IMG/VR virus record: IMGVR_UViG_3300043410_000638 | Location: 1 to 64,000 of that record | Reading direction: 5' to 3' (one strand) | Length of the DNA stretch: 64,000 nt | Source of the DNA: a virus | Part shown: one piece after another, positions 1 through 5,997 of the stretch | Numbering within the stretch: position 1 is the stretch's first letter | Layout of the letters: the number at the start of each line of letters is the position of its first letter | Position numbers and translations under genes: made by a program | The notes under the pieces: model-generated | Databases searched by the model: none | What the model saw: the letters and a program-made list of their open reading frames with translations, nothing else | Told to the model about the DNA's origin: nothing

Positions 1-148
1 TCACAACTAAGCCTTGACCCGGTGAAAGCCCTCGATCAAGCATGAACTCGACCAGTGCAGTTGCCTCCTCTTCAAGCTTTTCTTGCGGCATTACGCCAAC
101 CATCAAAGCAATCGCCGCCTCTTCAGAAATATCTTTCTTCATTTTCAT
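1..148 (-). CDS. Hypothetical protein, C-terminus cut by window edge
   Basis: Leftward gene whose first 49 codons are inside the window. It begins MKMKKDISEEAAIALMVG and continues as a helical, acidic stretch. The ATG at 146-148 follows a good AGGAGA ribosome-binding site. A second in-frame ATG lies two codons later. I recognise no family. It lies downstream of a candidate promoter and a hairpin in the preceding 80-base gap and is probably part of the leftward early arm. Confidence 0.6.
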   Translation of the reverse strand, partial: MKMKKDISEEAAIALMVGVMPQEKLEEEATALVEFMLDRGLSPGQGLVV

Positions 149-160
149 CTCCTAGGTTCT

Positions 161-177
161 CGGAAGTACCACTTCCG
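161..177. other. Short perfect hairpin in early-arm gap
   Basis: CGGAAGT, loop ACC, ACTTCCG: 7-bp perfect arms between the stop of the 323-residue gene and the next leftward start. No U-tract follows on the minus strand, so it is not a typical terminator. It could be a leader hairpin or an operator. Confidence 0.45.
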
Positions 178-194
178 GTTGGTTTGCAGGGGTG

Positions 195-222
195 ATCATA
201 CACCCCCATATTTACAAAGCAA
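195..222 (-). promoter_or_regulatory. Candidate leftward promoter with -10 inside an inverted repeat
   Basis: On the minus strand, TTGCTT (217-222), a 16-nt spacer and TATGAT (195-200) form a plausible sigma70 promoter for the leftmost gene. The -10 hexamer is exactly the loop of a 6-bp perfect inverted repeat (GGGGTG 189-194, CACCCC 201-206), so a bound repressor would cover it. The -35 match is only moderate. Confidence 0.4.
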
Positions 223-229
223 ATAATTT

Positions 230-1201
230 TTACGGCTTGGGTCGCGCCATGTTGAAGGCCGCACAGTATGCAGTCTGTCTGCCAATCCTGCGGTAAACCT
301 GTCGCACATAGCGATAGTCATGCGCGTAAACTTTCAGATCCTCATCGTGCCGTAGCATTGCCACGGGGATGAATAACTGTTGGGTCTGGCGTCCGTCATT
401 GTCCACCACATCCTCATATCGTCCGATCCATTCGTCTGGATCACACTCAGGTCTGAGTTCCTTCTCAACCAGTTTGGGTCTGCCGTTCACATCCATGGTC
501 TTCCGCATGATGCGGTGCAACCGCTTGACGTTGGCTTGCAGGAAATCATCAATCGCTTTCACATGAACACGATCTTCCAAGAGAATGGCCTTGCGGGGTC
601 TGCGCGTGCCCTTGGTCGGGCCGGGTTTCTTACCGCGCATCAGGAGTCGGCTTGCTTCACTCAGCATCTGCTCTGCCCAGTCAGCCATCCGCTGAATATC
701 GGGCCACAGTTCAGTATCGCCTAGCTCTACGCGCAGTCGCTCCAATGTCTCATGCACCTTGGCTTGGGTGTTATCCACCTCCTCATTCATAGCGACACGC
801 GCCTTCACGCGCTCGATCTTTAGGGGTCGGCCACGCCTCGGTCTGATCGGATCAGTACGCCCTGCCGGGTTCTCGCTCAGGTCAAAGCACACAGAGTTGA
901 ATCCGCGCACGGTTTTCCCAGAGCCAGAAGCCAGACGTTTCTGAAGCACGCCACAATAGGACGGCTTCTCACGCCAATCCTTGATCGTGTCCTGTAACCC
1001 CAATGCAGTGAACACACGGGTATCAATAAAGAGTAGCTCTCTTGCCCTCTCAAACCGCGCATAGACCACATCAGGAATCTCAGTCCCCGGCTCGGCCTTA
1101 CCATTGGCATCGACTACCAACAGGTAGTCACCAATTGCATTGGCTAATTCGATAGGCGTTCGGATGGGGAGGTGCTCCTCCCGTACTTTGATGTCAATCA
1201 T
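230..1201 (-). CDS. Hypothetical basic protein with an AT-hook-like segment, 323 aa
   Basis: The largest gene of the left early arm. I chose the ATG at 1201 because it overlaps the TGA of the upstream zinc-ribbon gene (ATGA), implying translational coupling. An in-frame TTG at 1291 would add 30 residues that overlap that gene. The middle is basic and contains PRRGRPLK, an AT-hook-like minor-groove motif, followed by a helical segment and a second basic stretch (GKKPGPTKGTRRPRK). The C-terminus is rich in Arg and Tyr. No catalytic motif or named family is recognised. DNA binding is an inference from the basic segments only. It could be a regulator or nucleoid-type protein. Confidence 0.7.
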   Translation of the reverse strand: MIDIKVREEHLPIRTPIELANAIGDYLLVVDANGKAEPGTEIPDVVYARFERARELLFIDTRVFTALGLQDTIKDWREKPSYCGVLQKRLASGSGKTVRGFNSVCFDLSENPAGRTDPIRPRRGRPLKIERVKARVAMNEEVDNTQAKVHETLERLRVELGDTELWPDIQRMADWAEQMLSEASRLLMRGKKPGPTKGTRRPRKAILLEDRVHVKAIDDFLQANVKRLHRIMRKTMDVNGRPKLVEKELRPECDPDEWIGRYEDVVDNDGRQTQQLFIPVAMLRHDEDLKVYAHDYRYVRQVYRRIGRQTAYCAAFNMARPKP

Positions 1202-1383
1202 TCTGTCACCAATCGTTGGGTTGCTCTGCACCAACCTAGAAACTTTTGTTTCGGTTGACGGCCATGCCAGTTGCATAGGACGCAGTGCCAATCTCGCGTA
1301 GCGGGATCATAAATATCCGCTTTCATATTGCACTCGGGGCAATACCCCGGTTTTGTGTTGGGTGCGTCAAAGTCATCAGTCAT
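1198..1383 (-). CDS. Small zinc-ribbon protein, 61 aa
   Basis: Contains two CxxC knuckles (CPEC near residue 15, CVLC near residue 34), the layout of a rubredoxin-like zinc ribbon, then a basic tail. The ATG at 1383 has an ideal GGAGGA site eight bases upstream; the open frame extends further up but without a ribosome-binding site. Its start overlaps the end of the membrane-protein gene upstream and its stop overlaps the start of the 323-residue gene. Such ribbons in phages usually bind nucleic acid or protein partners; the partner here is unknown. Confidence 0.7.
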   Translation of the reverse strand: MTDDFDAPNTKPGYCPECNMKADIYDPATRDWHCVLCNWHGRQPKQKFLGWCRATQRLVTE

Positions 1384-1525
1384 CGGGGTATTCCTCCAAC
1401 CCGCCGCAAGCCAGCACCCAGTAGGTGAAGGCAACCACAAAAAGGATCACACTCCACACAGGTTCGTCGCTCACCAACAGGATGAAAGCCACTACCACCA
1501 TGACATCGAACGCTAAAGTTTTCAC
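1376..1525 (-). CDS. Small two-helix membrane protein, 49 aa
   Basis: Starts at GTG 1523-1525 behind a strong AGGAGG site. Two hydrophobic segments (about residues 4-18 and 24-40) are separated by a short acidic turn (SDEP), predicting a helical hairpin in the inner membrane. Its TGA lies inside the start of the next gene (ATGACTGATG). Function unknown; early phage membrane peptides often affect host envelope functions or superinfection, but nothing here shows that. Confidence 0.6.
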   Translation of the reverse strand: MKTLAFDVMVVVAFILLVSDEPVWSVILFVVAFTYWVLACGGLEEYPDD

Positions 1526-1737
1526 AAATCCTCCTAGTTAAATTAGATGGGGTGGTGACCCGACCCCACGGGAACCGCGCCTGAGCGGAGGCAGGTACGC
1601 CGGACAAACAAGCACCGTAGTGCTTGCCCAATATGAGCGCAACTGTGTCTCATCGCGGTTGGCTATGGTTTTTGCAAGCAGACCACTCATAGCTAGGTCT
1701 GGGGAGGCTACTCGCAACCTCCCTCCCAGCGTCCGCG
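1526..1737. other. Non-coding gap with inverted repeats
   Basis: No convincing gene in these 212 bases. An open minus frame here lacks a ribosome-binding site and has an unlikely composition. Two inverted repeats are visible: CAAGCAC/GTGCTTG with loop CGTA (1609-1626), and a longer imperfect one of GGGGAGG/CCTCCC type around 1698-1730, just downstream of the 23-residue gene on the minus strand. The second could be a weak terminator, although no U-run follows. Confidence 0.4.
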
Positions 1738-1809
1738 TTACCGCCAGACAAAAACCCATAATGTGTAGCCTATACCGAACCCTAGTACAAAGGCAACTAT
1801 TTCTGTCAT
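1738..1809 (-). CDS. 23-residue membrane peptide, translationally coupled
   Basis: A 24-codon frame encoding one hydrophobic segment (MTEIVAFVLGFGIGYTLWVF, then VWR). Its ATG overlaps the TGA of the upstream 72-residue gene (GGATGAC), and a GACGAGG ribosome-binding site lies within that gene's end. The composition is that of a single-pass membrane peptide ending in Trp-Arg. The coupling and clean hydrophobicity argue that it is real, but a frame this short could be chance. Confidence 0.45.
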   Translation of the reverse strand: MTEIVAFVLGFGIGYTLWVFVWR

Positions 1810-2024
1810 CCTCGTCTCTCCTCTAGAAAATGCCTGTAGCTACGGGCCAGAAGTTCATGCAGATCGATATTTCGGTTAGCACATAGATGGCGCAAGTCCA
1901 CCAGTATGTCGCACAGAAGGTCCTCTAGGTTTCCTTCAACTGCGTCTTGGCTCAAGTCCCAGACTATGTCTGCATAATGCTCGACTAGATCGAGCGCCCT
2001 GTCACTTTGTGTCTGTGTGTTCAT
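1806..2024 (-). CDS. Small acidic helical phage protein, about 72 aa
   Basis: All-helical, acidic protein with segments such as LVEHYADIVWDLSQDAVEG and LLCDILVDLRHLCANRNID, and a terminal YRHFLEERRG. I recall similar small proteins in many phages and prophages, of unknown function. The start is uncertain: ATG 2024 (preceded by GGAAAG) or ATG 2036. Either overlaps the end of the upstream gene. The stop overlaps the 23-residue peptide gene. Confidence 0.65.
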   Translation of the reverse strand: MNTQTQSDRALDLVEHYADIVWDLSQDAVEGNLEDLLCDILVDLRHLCANRNIDLHELLARSYRHFLEERRG

Positions 2025-2196
2025 CTGGCTTTCCATATCTATCTTCAATGATTTTCTGCCCTAAAGCCAAGGCCATGATGGTCTCTGCTACGTTGGGGTG
2101 TACACCCTCTAGGTCTTGCGGAGCAAAGGCTACCACGGCGTAGCCCTCTAGTCGCATCTGTTCAATTGCTTTCTTCCATTCGTATGTAAGGTTCAT
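2002..2196 (-). CDS. Small hypothetical protein, 64 aa
   Basis: Contains WKKAIEQMRLEGYAVVAFAP followed by a DLEGV segment and a C-terminal helix. The pattern WK--I--MR--GYAV--F-P--LE recurs in the 56-residue protein at 3543-3713, so the two are probably paralogues. The family looks like a common small phage/plasmid protein with an alpha/beta start; no activity is known to me. It overlaps the next gene downstream. Confidence 0.65.
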   Translation of the reverse strand: MNLTYEWKKAIEQMRLEGYAVVAFAPQDLEGVHPNVAETIMALALGQKIIEDRYGKPDEHTDTK

Positions 2197-2197
2197 A

Positions 2198-2533
2198 TCA
2201 ATACCCTCGGTTGTAGCGTATCTCCAGATCCGTCATGCGCTCGTACACATCCTTCGGATCATCGTAGTCGTAATCAGGCGGGTCGAAGTCATCATCCTTC
2301 TCATCTGGATCGACCAAATCGGAGTTATGGTTAAACACCGCACCGCAATCGTCGCACTCCCAATGCGTCTCATCTGCCATTCGTGCGTCATAACACCCAT
2401 CATCTTCAATAAACTCGCCGTGACCGTCCACTATCCAATCGTGACGTTCTATGCCTGTCACTTTAAACCGTTCATTCCCGCAATCAGGACAAACTTTCTT
2501 GCTCGTGGCTTTCCTCCCATGGGGGAGGGTCAC
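2198..2533 (-). CDS. Zinc-ribbon acidic protein, 111 aa
   Basis: An N-terminal CPDCG knuckle (about residues 15-19) and a second CDDCG knuckle (about 60-64) form a zinc ribbon. The C-terminal half is very acidic (DPDEKDDDFDPPDYDYDDP). The only available start is GTG 2531-2533, which sits inside a perfect palindrome (2522-2540). A zinc ribbon with a DNA-mimic-like acidic tail could bind a host nucleic-acid enzyme; that is inference only. Confidence 0.65.
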   Translation of the reverse strand: MTLPHGRKATSKKVCPDCGNERFKVTGIERHDWIVDGHGEFIEDDGCYDARMADETHWECDDCGAVFNHNSDLVDPDEKDDDFDPPDYDYDDPKDVYERMTDLEIRYNRGY

Positions 2534-2540
2534 CCTCCCC
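2522..2540. promoter_or_regulatory. Perfect 9-bp-arm palindrome over the GTG start
   Basis: GGGGAGGGT, centre C, ACCCTCCCC: a perfect palindrome with a 1-nt centre, too tight for an RNA hairpin loop without melting inner pairs. It includes the GTG start codon of the zinc-ribbon gene and its purine-rich ribosome-binding sequence. It may be a protein-binding operator or a translation-control hairpin. Confidence 0.5.
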
Positions 2541-2557
2541 GGCTTGATAACAGTTCC

Positions 2558-2719
2558 TTAATTATTGTCAGTCTGTGTAACCATCGCATCGGCCAGTTTG
2601 TGCATGATGCCTCTTACCTCTTCCACATAACCCGGCGGTATGTCACCCATCATCAGTGCAGTTGATACTGTAGCGCTCAGCGTTGACAGTTCGTCTTCAG
2701 TCAGTTGTATAGTTTTCAT
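2558..2719 (-). CDS. Small hypothetical protein, 53 aa
   Basis: Begins MKTIQLTEDELSTLSATV and ends AMVTQTDNN. It is predicted to be helical, with a TEDE cap typical of short phage proteins. The ATG at 2717-2719 follows GGGAGGAGTGAG, in which GGAGGAG also encodes the last residues of the upstream gene. No known function. It is followed by about 20 bases before the palindrome and the next gene. Confidence 0.65.
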   Translation of the reverse strand: MKTIQLTEDELSTLSATVSTALMMGDIPPGYVEEVRGIMHKLADAMVTQTDNN

Positions 2720-2720
2720 C

Positions 2721-3020
2721 TCACTCCTCCCATGTGACTTTGACGAACTTGTTCGCCCCCGGACAGTCCTCCCTCGCTTCTTCCTCTGTTACATAGGCTC
2801 CGCACATCGAAGGCATACCGTCCTCTCCTTCTGGATACAATCCTACCCATCCTTCCTTCTTCACCGGCTTAGGTTCGAGCCTCTCGATTAGGGCGAGAAT
2901 ATCGCTGTATTCGTCAATCTCTCCATCCGTCAATTCAGCGGTGTACCCGTACTCTGCCGTGTAGCGCAAGGCACTCAGCACAAGATCGATCTCTTGTGCG
3001 TTCAAGTTATAGGTCTTCAT
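2721..3020 (-). CDS. Hypothetical acidic protein, 99 aa
   Basis: Starts MKTYNLNAQEIDLVLSALRY at ATG 3020 behind GGAGAAAAG. An N-terminal helical part (about 1-50) is followed by a C-terminal domain with GWVGLYPEGEDGMPSM and YVTEEEARE, resembling a small alpha/beta module. The C-terminus TWEE is encoded by the ribosome-binding site of the next gene. Note that the neighbour at 2558 also begins MKT-L/Q-L, hinting at an old duplication. No function recognised. Confidence 0.65.
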   Translation of the reverse strand: MKTYNLNAQEIDLVLSALRYTAEYGYTAELTDGEIDEYSDILALIERLEPKPVKKEGWVGLYPEGEDGMPSMCGAYVTEEEAREDCPGANKFVKVTWEE

Positions 3021-3243
3021 TGCTTTTCTCCACGATCTGATAGATTTCATCTTTGATGCCTTCATAAGCATACTCATCGATGTACTGGGTTATGTCACCC
3101 ATGACAAACTTGTTTAACTCGCTGACCCACACGGGCCCTTGAATGTAATTGATCTGCACAGTCTCGGCTTCGACAGCATAGTCGACCGTGATTGCTACGC
3201 GCCCACCCCCTGCGCCTGTGAACAGTTCGGTTTCGTATTTCAT
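3007..3243 (-). CDS. Hypothetical protein, 78 aa
   Basis: Begins MKYETELFTGAGGGRVAITVDYAVEAETVQ at ATG 3243, with GGGAGGCGTGAG upstream. The N-terminal half has alternating beta character; the C-terminal half is acidic and helical (ITQYIDEYAYEGIKDEIYQ). It overlaps the next gene by 14 bases. No family recognised. The start was chosen for the ribosome-binding site shared with other junctions in this arm. Confidence 0.65.
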   Translation of the reverse strand: MKYETELFTGAGGGRVAITVDYAVEAETVQINYIQGPVWVSELNKFVMGDITQYIDEYAYEGIKDEIYQIVEKSNEDL

Positions 3244-3244
3244 C

Positions 3245-3541
3245 TCACGCCTCCCAAGTAATGTCGGCCACATGGCACTCGATCCTAGTGTTCACCTGTA
3301 GGACGTGTGGCGCTTCATTCGGTACGTGCTTCAACGCATAAGCCACAATGCGGATCAGGTTGCTATCCTCCGGGCGGTGGATGTTGTAGTCGCATTGCTC
3401 AAGATCACTTGCCATGAATGCATTCCACACGTCATTATCGTCCCCTTCAGCGTAGCGTGCGAACGCCACCATAGCTTCAGCTATCATGCGGATGCGGTGC
3501 GCCTTAACAAATGCGTCTAGCTTTTCTTGTGTGTCGATCAT
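3245..3541 (-). CDS. Hypothetical acidic protein, 98 aa
   Basis: Starts MIDTQEKLDAFVKAHRIRMI at ATG 3541, overlapping a GGAGGTTGAG junction. Helical in the first half, then CDYNIHRPEDSNLIRIVAYA and a C-terminal segment ending DITWEA. The WEA end is encoded by the ribosome-binding site of the following gene, as in several neighbours. No known function. Confidence 0.65.
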   Translation of the reverse strand: MIDTQEKLDAFVKAHRIRMIAEAMVAFARYAEGDDNDVWNAFMASDLEQCDYNIHRPEDSNLIRIVAYALKHVPNEAPHVLQVNTRIECHVADITWEA

Positions 3542-3542
3542 C

Positions 3543-3713
3543 TCAACCTCCGTTCTTGTGGTATTGTTGAATATCAACCAAAGCATCGGCCATCCAATCC
3601 TCGGCCGTTCCTGCATCTATATCGCACCTCTCAAGTTCGTGTGGCATGAACCACCACACGGCATACCCTGCATCACGCATAGCATCTATCATTTGCTTCC
3701 ACTCGTCTTTCAT
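3543..3713 (-). CDS. Small hypothetical protein, 56 aa
   Basis: Starts MKDEWKQMIDAMRDAGYAVW and continues WFMPHELERCDIDAG. It shares the W--MI/I--MR--GYAV--F-P--LE pattern with the 64-residue protein at 2002-2196, so it is a probable paralogue. The ATG at 3713 follows GGAGGTGTGAG. Its end (KNGG) is encoded by the GGAGGT of the next ribosome-binding site. Function unknown. Confidence 0.65.
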   Translation of the reverse strand: MKDEWKQMIDAMRDAGYAVWWFMPHELERCDIDAGTAEDWMADALVDIQQYHKNGG

Positions 3714-3714
3714 C

Positions 3715-3903
3715 TCACACCTCCGTGTCTATGCGCCAGACATCCGTAACCACTAAAGGTGCGCTTCCATCGTCCTCGCAAATGAGGGTGTCCCACTCGC
3801 AATCGCCTTCAGCAAACTTTGCTCGGGCCTCTTCTTCCGATTCAGCATAGACATACACCTCGCGGATTTGTCGGCACTCATAACACACATTAAAAATAGT
3901 CAT
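3715..3903 (-). CDS. Small hypothetical protein with Cys pair, 62 aa
   Basis: Begins MTIFNVCYECRQIREVYVYA at ATG 3903. CYEC near residue 7 is a single CxxC knuckle; another Cys pair is spread later (CEW and IC), so metal binding is possible but not certain. The middle EEEARAKFAEGDCEW is helical. The stop codon and the next gene are joined by the GGAGGTGTGAGATG junction. Confidence 0.6.
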   Translation of the reverse strand: MTIFNVCYECRQIREVYVYAESEEEARAKFAEGDCEWDTLICEDDGSAPLVVTDVWRIDTEV

Positions 3904-3904
3904 C

Positions 3905-3991
3905 TCATGTCTCCTCATCAGACGCCCCCTCATCGGGGGCACATAGGTTATAGATCACGTCGAACACGCTACCGTGCGCGTAGAACTCCAT
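3905..3991 (-). CDS. 28-residue hypothetical peptide
   Basis: A 29-codon frame, MEFYAHGSVFDVIYNLCAPD then EGASDEET, with an excellent AGGAGATAAGG site. Its stop TGA lies one base before the next ATG, the same TGAGATG junction seen at four other sites here. The junction and ribosome-binding site make it likely to be translated. No function is known. Confidence 0.5.
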   Translation of the reverse strand: MEFYAHGSVFDVIYNLCAPDEGASDEET

Positions 3992-4000
3992 CCTTATCTC

Positions 4001-4444
4001 CTACCTATACCAATAGTCGTTGTCGTCCACGGTCACCAATGCGTAGTCCTCCTGTACAGCTTCCGCTGTCTTCCACCAGTCGATAGCAATCCACGACGGG
4101 AAATCGTGGGAGATATACCCGCAATCTTTTACTAGCTCCTCAGCGTAGTCTATAAAGTAAGAGTCTTTGATCAGTGTGATGGGATACCATTCGCCGCGCC
4201 ATTCCTCATCACCGCCGTTCCCGGCGAGTTCTTCTAGCAATGCACCGAGTAAGCCGAACTCCTCATCCTCTGCCTCATCGTAGGCAATCTGGTTGCGTTT
4301 CCAATAGTCGTAGTCAACACCTTCGTTTTCTGGGGTGGATTCAAACTCCTTAAATAGCGCGTCTTGCTTAGGTTCGAGTTCCTCATATCTTGCGATAACG
4401 TCACGCACGTCAATGATGTCTGCGGTTAGGTCTAATGTGCTCAT
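4001..4444 (-). CDS. Acidic phage/plasmid protein, possible antirestriction-like, 147 aa
   Basis: Very acidic. The N-terminal helical half contains DVIARYEELEPKQDALFKEF; the C-terminal half contains WYPITLIKDSYFIDYAEELV, a WIAIDWWKTAE segment and the end VDDNDYWYR. I recall this C-terminal layout from a widespread family of small acidic proteins in phages and conjugative elements, sometimes near ArdA-type antirestriction genes. A DNA-mimic role would fit the charge, but no experiment is known to me. ATG 4444 was chosen as the start of the acidic, family-like part; upstream in-frame codons are basic and overlap the next gene. Confidence 0.65.
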   Translation of the reverse strand: MSTLDLTADIIDVRDVIARYEELEPKQDALFKEFESTPENEGVDYDYWKRNQIAYDEAEDEEFGLLGALLEELAGNGGDEEWRGEWYPITLIKDSYFIDYAEELVKDCGYISHDFPSWIAIDWWKTAEAVQEDYALVTVDDNDYWYR

Positions 4445-4448
4445 GGTC

Positions 4449-4763
4449 TTATGCCTCGTTAATTTTAGTGATGGTTTTCTTAGCCTCGTCGATAGCCTCG
4501 CGCACCATGTCCGCATGGTAATCCTCAGCCTCAACAAAATCCTTGTGTTCTTTATAACAACACCCACCCAAGTATGTGGCTCCGAGCACCACACCCGCCT
4601 TTCGCGCCTCGACGCGAACCACGAACCATTCAAACTCATCATCATAGATAGCTTGCACTATCTCGGGGTCATCGAAGCTATGCTTGGGGTCGCAGTCATC
4701 GCCCTGCACTGAGGTTAAAATATCAAAGCCATCTACCGTGCGTTCGTCGATTAAGTCCCACAT
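4449..4763 (-). CDS. Hypothetical phage/plasmid protein, 104 aa
   Basis: Begins MWDLIDERTVDGFDILTSVQ at ATG 4763 after AAGAGGTGTAACC. The C-terminal half, FVVRVEARKAGVVLGATYLG followed by GCCYKEHKDFVEAEDYHADM, resembles a family of small proteins in phages and plasmids, usually next to genes like its neighbour at 4001. A Cys-Cys pair follows the Gly-rich turn. Function unknown. Confidence 0.65.
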   Translation of the reverse strand: MWDLIDERTVDGFDILTSVQGDDCDPKHSFDDPEIVQAIYDDEFEWFVVRVEARKAGVVLGATYLGGCCYKEHKDFVEAEDYHADMVREAIDEAKKTITKINEA

Positions 4764-4774
4764 GGTTACACCTC

Positions 4775-5026
4775 TTAAAATTGTTTGATCGATTGAATGT
4801 TGCATATCTCAGCCGTGGTTAGCCCTCGGCTTAGGGTAAATTCGTAGTCGCTATGTGCTAGCTTGTATGTGCGGTGTAAGCATCCGGCCTCGGTTATGCG
4901 TTGGTGTTTACAGTAGATCCGGCCTTTGATTTGATGGATGTCTCGGGCCATCCATAGCGCCATTCTGAAAGAGTTGACGCCATAATATTGATTCTTGAAT
5001 TCATCATCACTAAACAGAATAGCCAT
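4775..5026 (-). CDS. Hypothetical protein, 83 aa
   Basis: Starts MAILFSDDEFKNQYYGVNSF at ATG 5026, with GAGGATCAAACA upstream. Slightly basic, with single Cys residues spread along it (CKHQ, CLH, C near the end). The segment RMALWMARDIHQIKGRIYC is an amphipathic helix. No family is recognised. It lies 10 bases downstream of the 108-residue gene. Confidence 0.6.
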   Translation of the reverse strand: MAILFSDDEFKNQYYGVNSFRMALWMARDIHQIKGRIYCKHQRITEAGCLHRTYKLAHSDYEFTLSRGLTTAEICNIQSIKQF

Positions 5027-5036
5027 TGTTTGATCC

Positions 5037-5363
5037 TCAAAACTGTCGATAGACGCAACCGCCGGCGACTTCCCCGACAATTACGGTGTTCAACTCTAAA
5101 TAGTTCATCACTTCCGACTGGGTGTCAGTCTCATCTAAGCCTTCCACGTCAATGCCATAATCCTCAGCAATCTCCTCCCACGTAGCTTCCGCGTACTCAC
5201 AGCAAATGGCGATAACGTCAAGTTCCACTTCTGCGCCTGTCTCTTCTTCGTATAGCTCAAAATAGTCGAACAGGATACCCAAACCCTCATAGCTGAATTG
5301 GTTATTGCGCCCCATCTTGCGGAATGCATCGCGAAAATCTGATTTTGTGATTGTCTGTTTCAT
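5037..5363 (-). CDS. Small acidic phage/plasmid protein, 108 aa
   Basis: Starts MKQTITKSDFRDAFRKMGRN at ATG 5363 behind GGAGATAAGACC. The core (FSYEGLGILFDYFELYEEET, then ELDVIAICCEYAEATWEEIA) matches my memory of a common, uncharacterised family in phages and conjugative plasmids, often found with genes like 4001 and 4449. The acidic middle ends in a short beta-rich tail. It is one of the first genes behind the leftward promoters, so probably expressed early. Confidence 0.7.
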   Translation of the reverse strand: MKQTITKSDFRDAFRKMGRNNQFSYEGLGILFDYFELYEEETGAEVELDVIAICCEYAEATWEEIAEDYGIDVEGLDETDTQSEVMNYLELNTVIVGEVAGGCVYRQF

Positions 5364-5367
5364 GGTC

Positions 5368-5526
5368 TTATCTCCGAGTTTCGATTGAAAAGGCAACAAA
5401 GGCGCTCGATGCAATGCACACAAGCATCCCAAGGGTGATTACGTGGTCACTCGCCACTATGGATTCGCCTAGCACGTAGACTGACAGAAGAACTAACGAA
5501 GAACAAACATATTGCATAAATCGCAT
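5368..5526 (-). CDS. Two-helix membrane protein, 52 aa
   Basis: First gene of the left arm downstream of the promoters at 5713 and 5812. ATG 5526 begins MRFMQYVCSSLVLLSVYVLG, a hydrophobic helix, followed by a short loop (ESIVASDH) and a second helix (VITLGMLVCIASSAFVAFSI). The ribosome-binding site is weak (GGGGG). Its TAA overlaps the ribosome-binding site of the next gene. Probably a small inner-membrane protein; function unknown. Confidence 0.55.
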   Translation of the reverse strand: MRFMQYVCSSLVLLSVYVLGESIVASDHVITLGMLVCIASSAFVAFSIETRR

Positions 5527-5712
5527 GGCTTATGACCCCCAGATTGAAAGGTTTCGCCCTGCTTTGGGCTCGTCAGTAGGTCAGCATTAGACCTAAACCT
5601 ACTCTATAAAGCGGGTGGCATGGCCCACCTACCGCAACTTTCTTTATAGTTTGTGCAAGTCAATGCACCCATTTTGTTAAAGAGCCGGTGGCGATCTCGC
5701 TACCGTGGAGCC

Positions 5713-5741
5713 ATTCTAGCTTGAAGTGTCTCCCTTGTCAA
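5713..5741 (-). promoter_or_regulatory. Strong leftward sigma70 promoter
   Basis: On the minus strand, TTGACA (5736-5741), a 17-nt spacer and TAGAAT (5713-5718): 6/6 and 5/6 consensus matches at ideal spacing. It points toward the 5526-1 gene array and is the best candidate for its main early promoter. Confidence 0.75.
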
Positions 5742-5748
5742 CCCCCCG

Positions 5749-5766
5749 GTACATTTAACAATGTAC
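5749..5766. promoter_or_regulatory. Operator-like palindrome beside the leftward promoter
   Basis: GTACATT, TAAC, AATGTAC: perfect 7-bp arms, centred about 19 bp upstream of the leftward -35 box. The size and position suit a dimeric repressor or activator. No cognate regulator is identified in the window. Confidence 0.5.
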
Positions 5767-5811
5767 TAAAAGTCGGGGGTTTCGTTGGCCGTTGCCGGTC
5801 AACGTGGGGAC

Positions 5812-5840
5812 ATTATGGGCAAAACATTTGTGATTGTCAA
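5812..5840 (-). promoter_or_regulatory. Second strong leftward sigma70 promoter
   Basis: Minus-strand TTGACA (5835-5840), 17-nt spacer, CATAAT (5812-5817). It lies about 100 bp upstream of the first leftward promoter and shares the preceding G-run (GGGGTTGACA), so the two look like tandem copies. Confidence 0.7.
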
Positions 5841-5967
5841 CCCCAGATTGATTTCTATCGATGCACTATAAGAATGCGAAGGGCGCAATTGTCGCACTGT
5901 TTCTGGGGGGTTCAAGGTATATTGACTCGACAAAAGATAATTCGTCTGGCCCTTATGGTGTAAGGGT

Positions 5968-5997
5968 TTTACCCCCTTTGTACCCCTGCTATATAAT
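5968..5997 (+). promoter_or_regulatory. Candidate rightward promoter
   Basis: TTTACC (5968-5973), then TGC-TATATAAT with -10 at 5990-5997. The TG one base before TATATA gives an extended -10, which compensates for the 4/6 match at -35. It would transcribe rightward through about 580 bases of leader. Confidence 0.4.

Noticed and set aside
1538-1759. 73-codon minus frame in the 1526-1737 gap
   Set aside because: No ribosome-binding site, overlaps inverted repeats and ends in an unlikely composition; kept as a non-coding gap.
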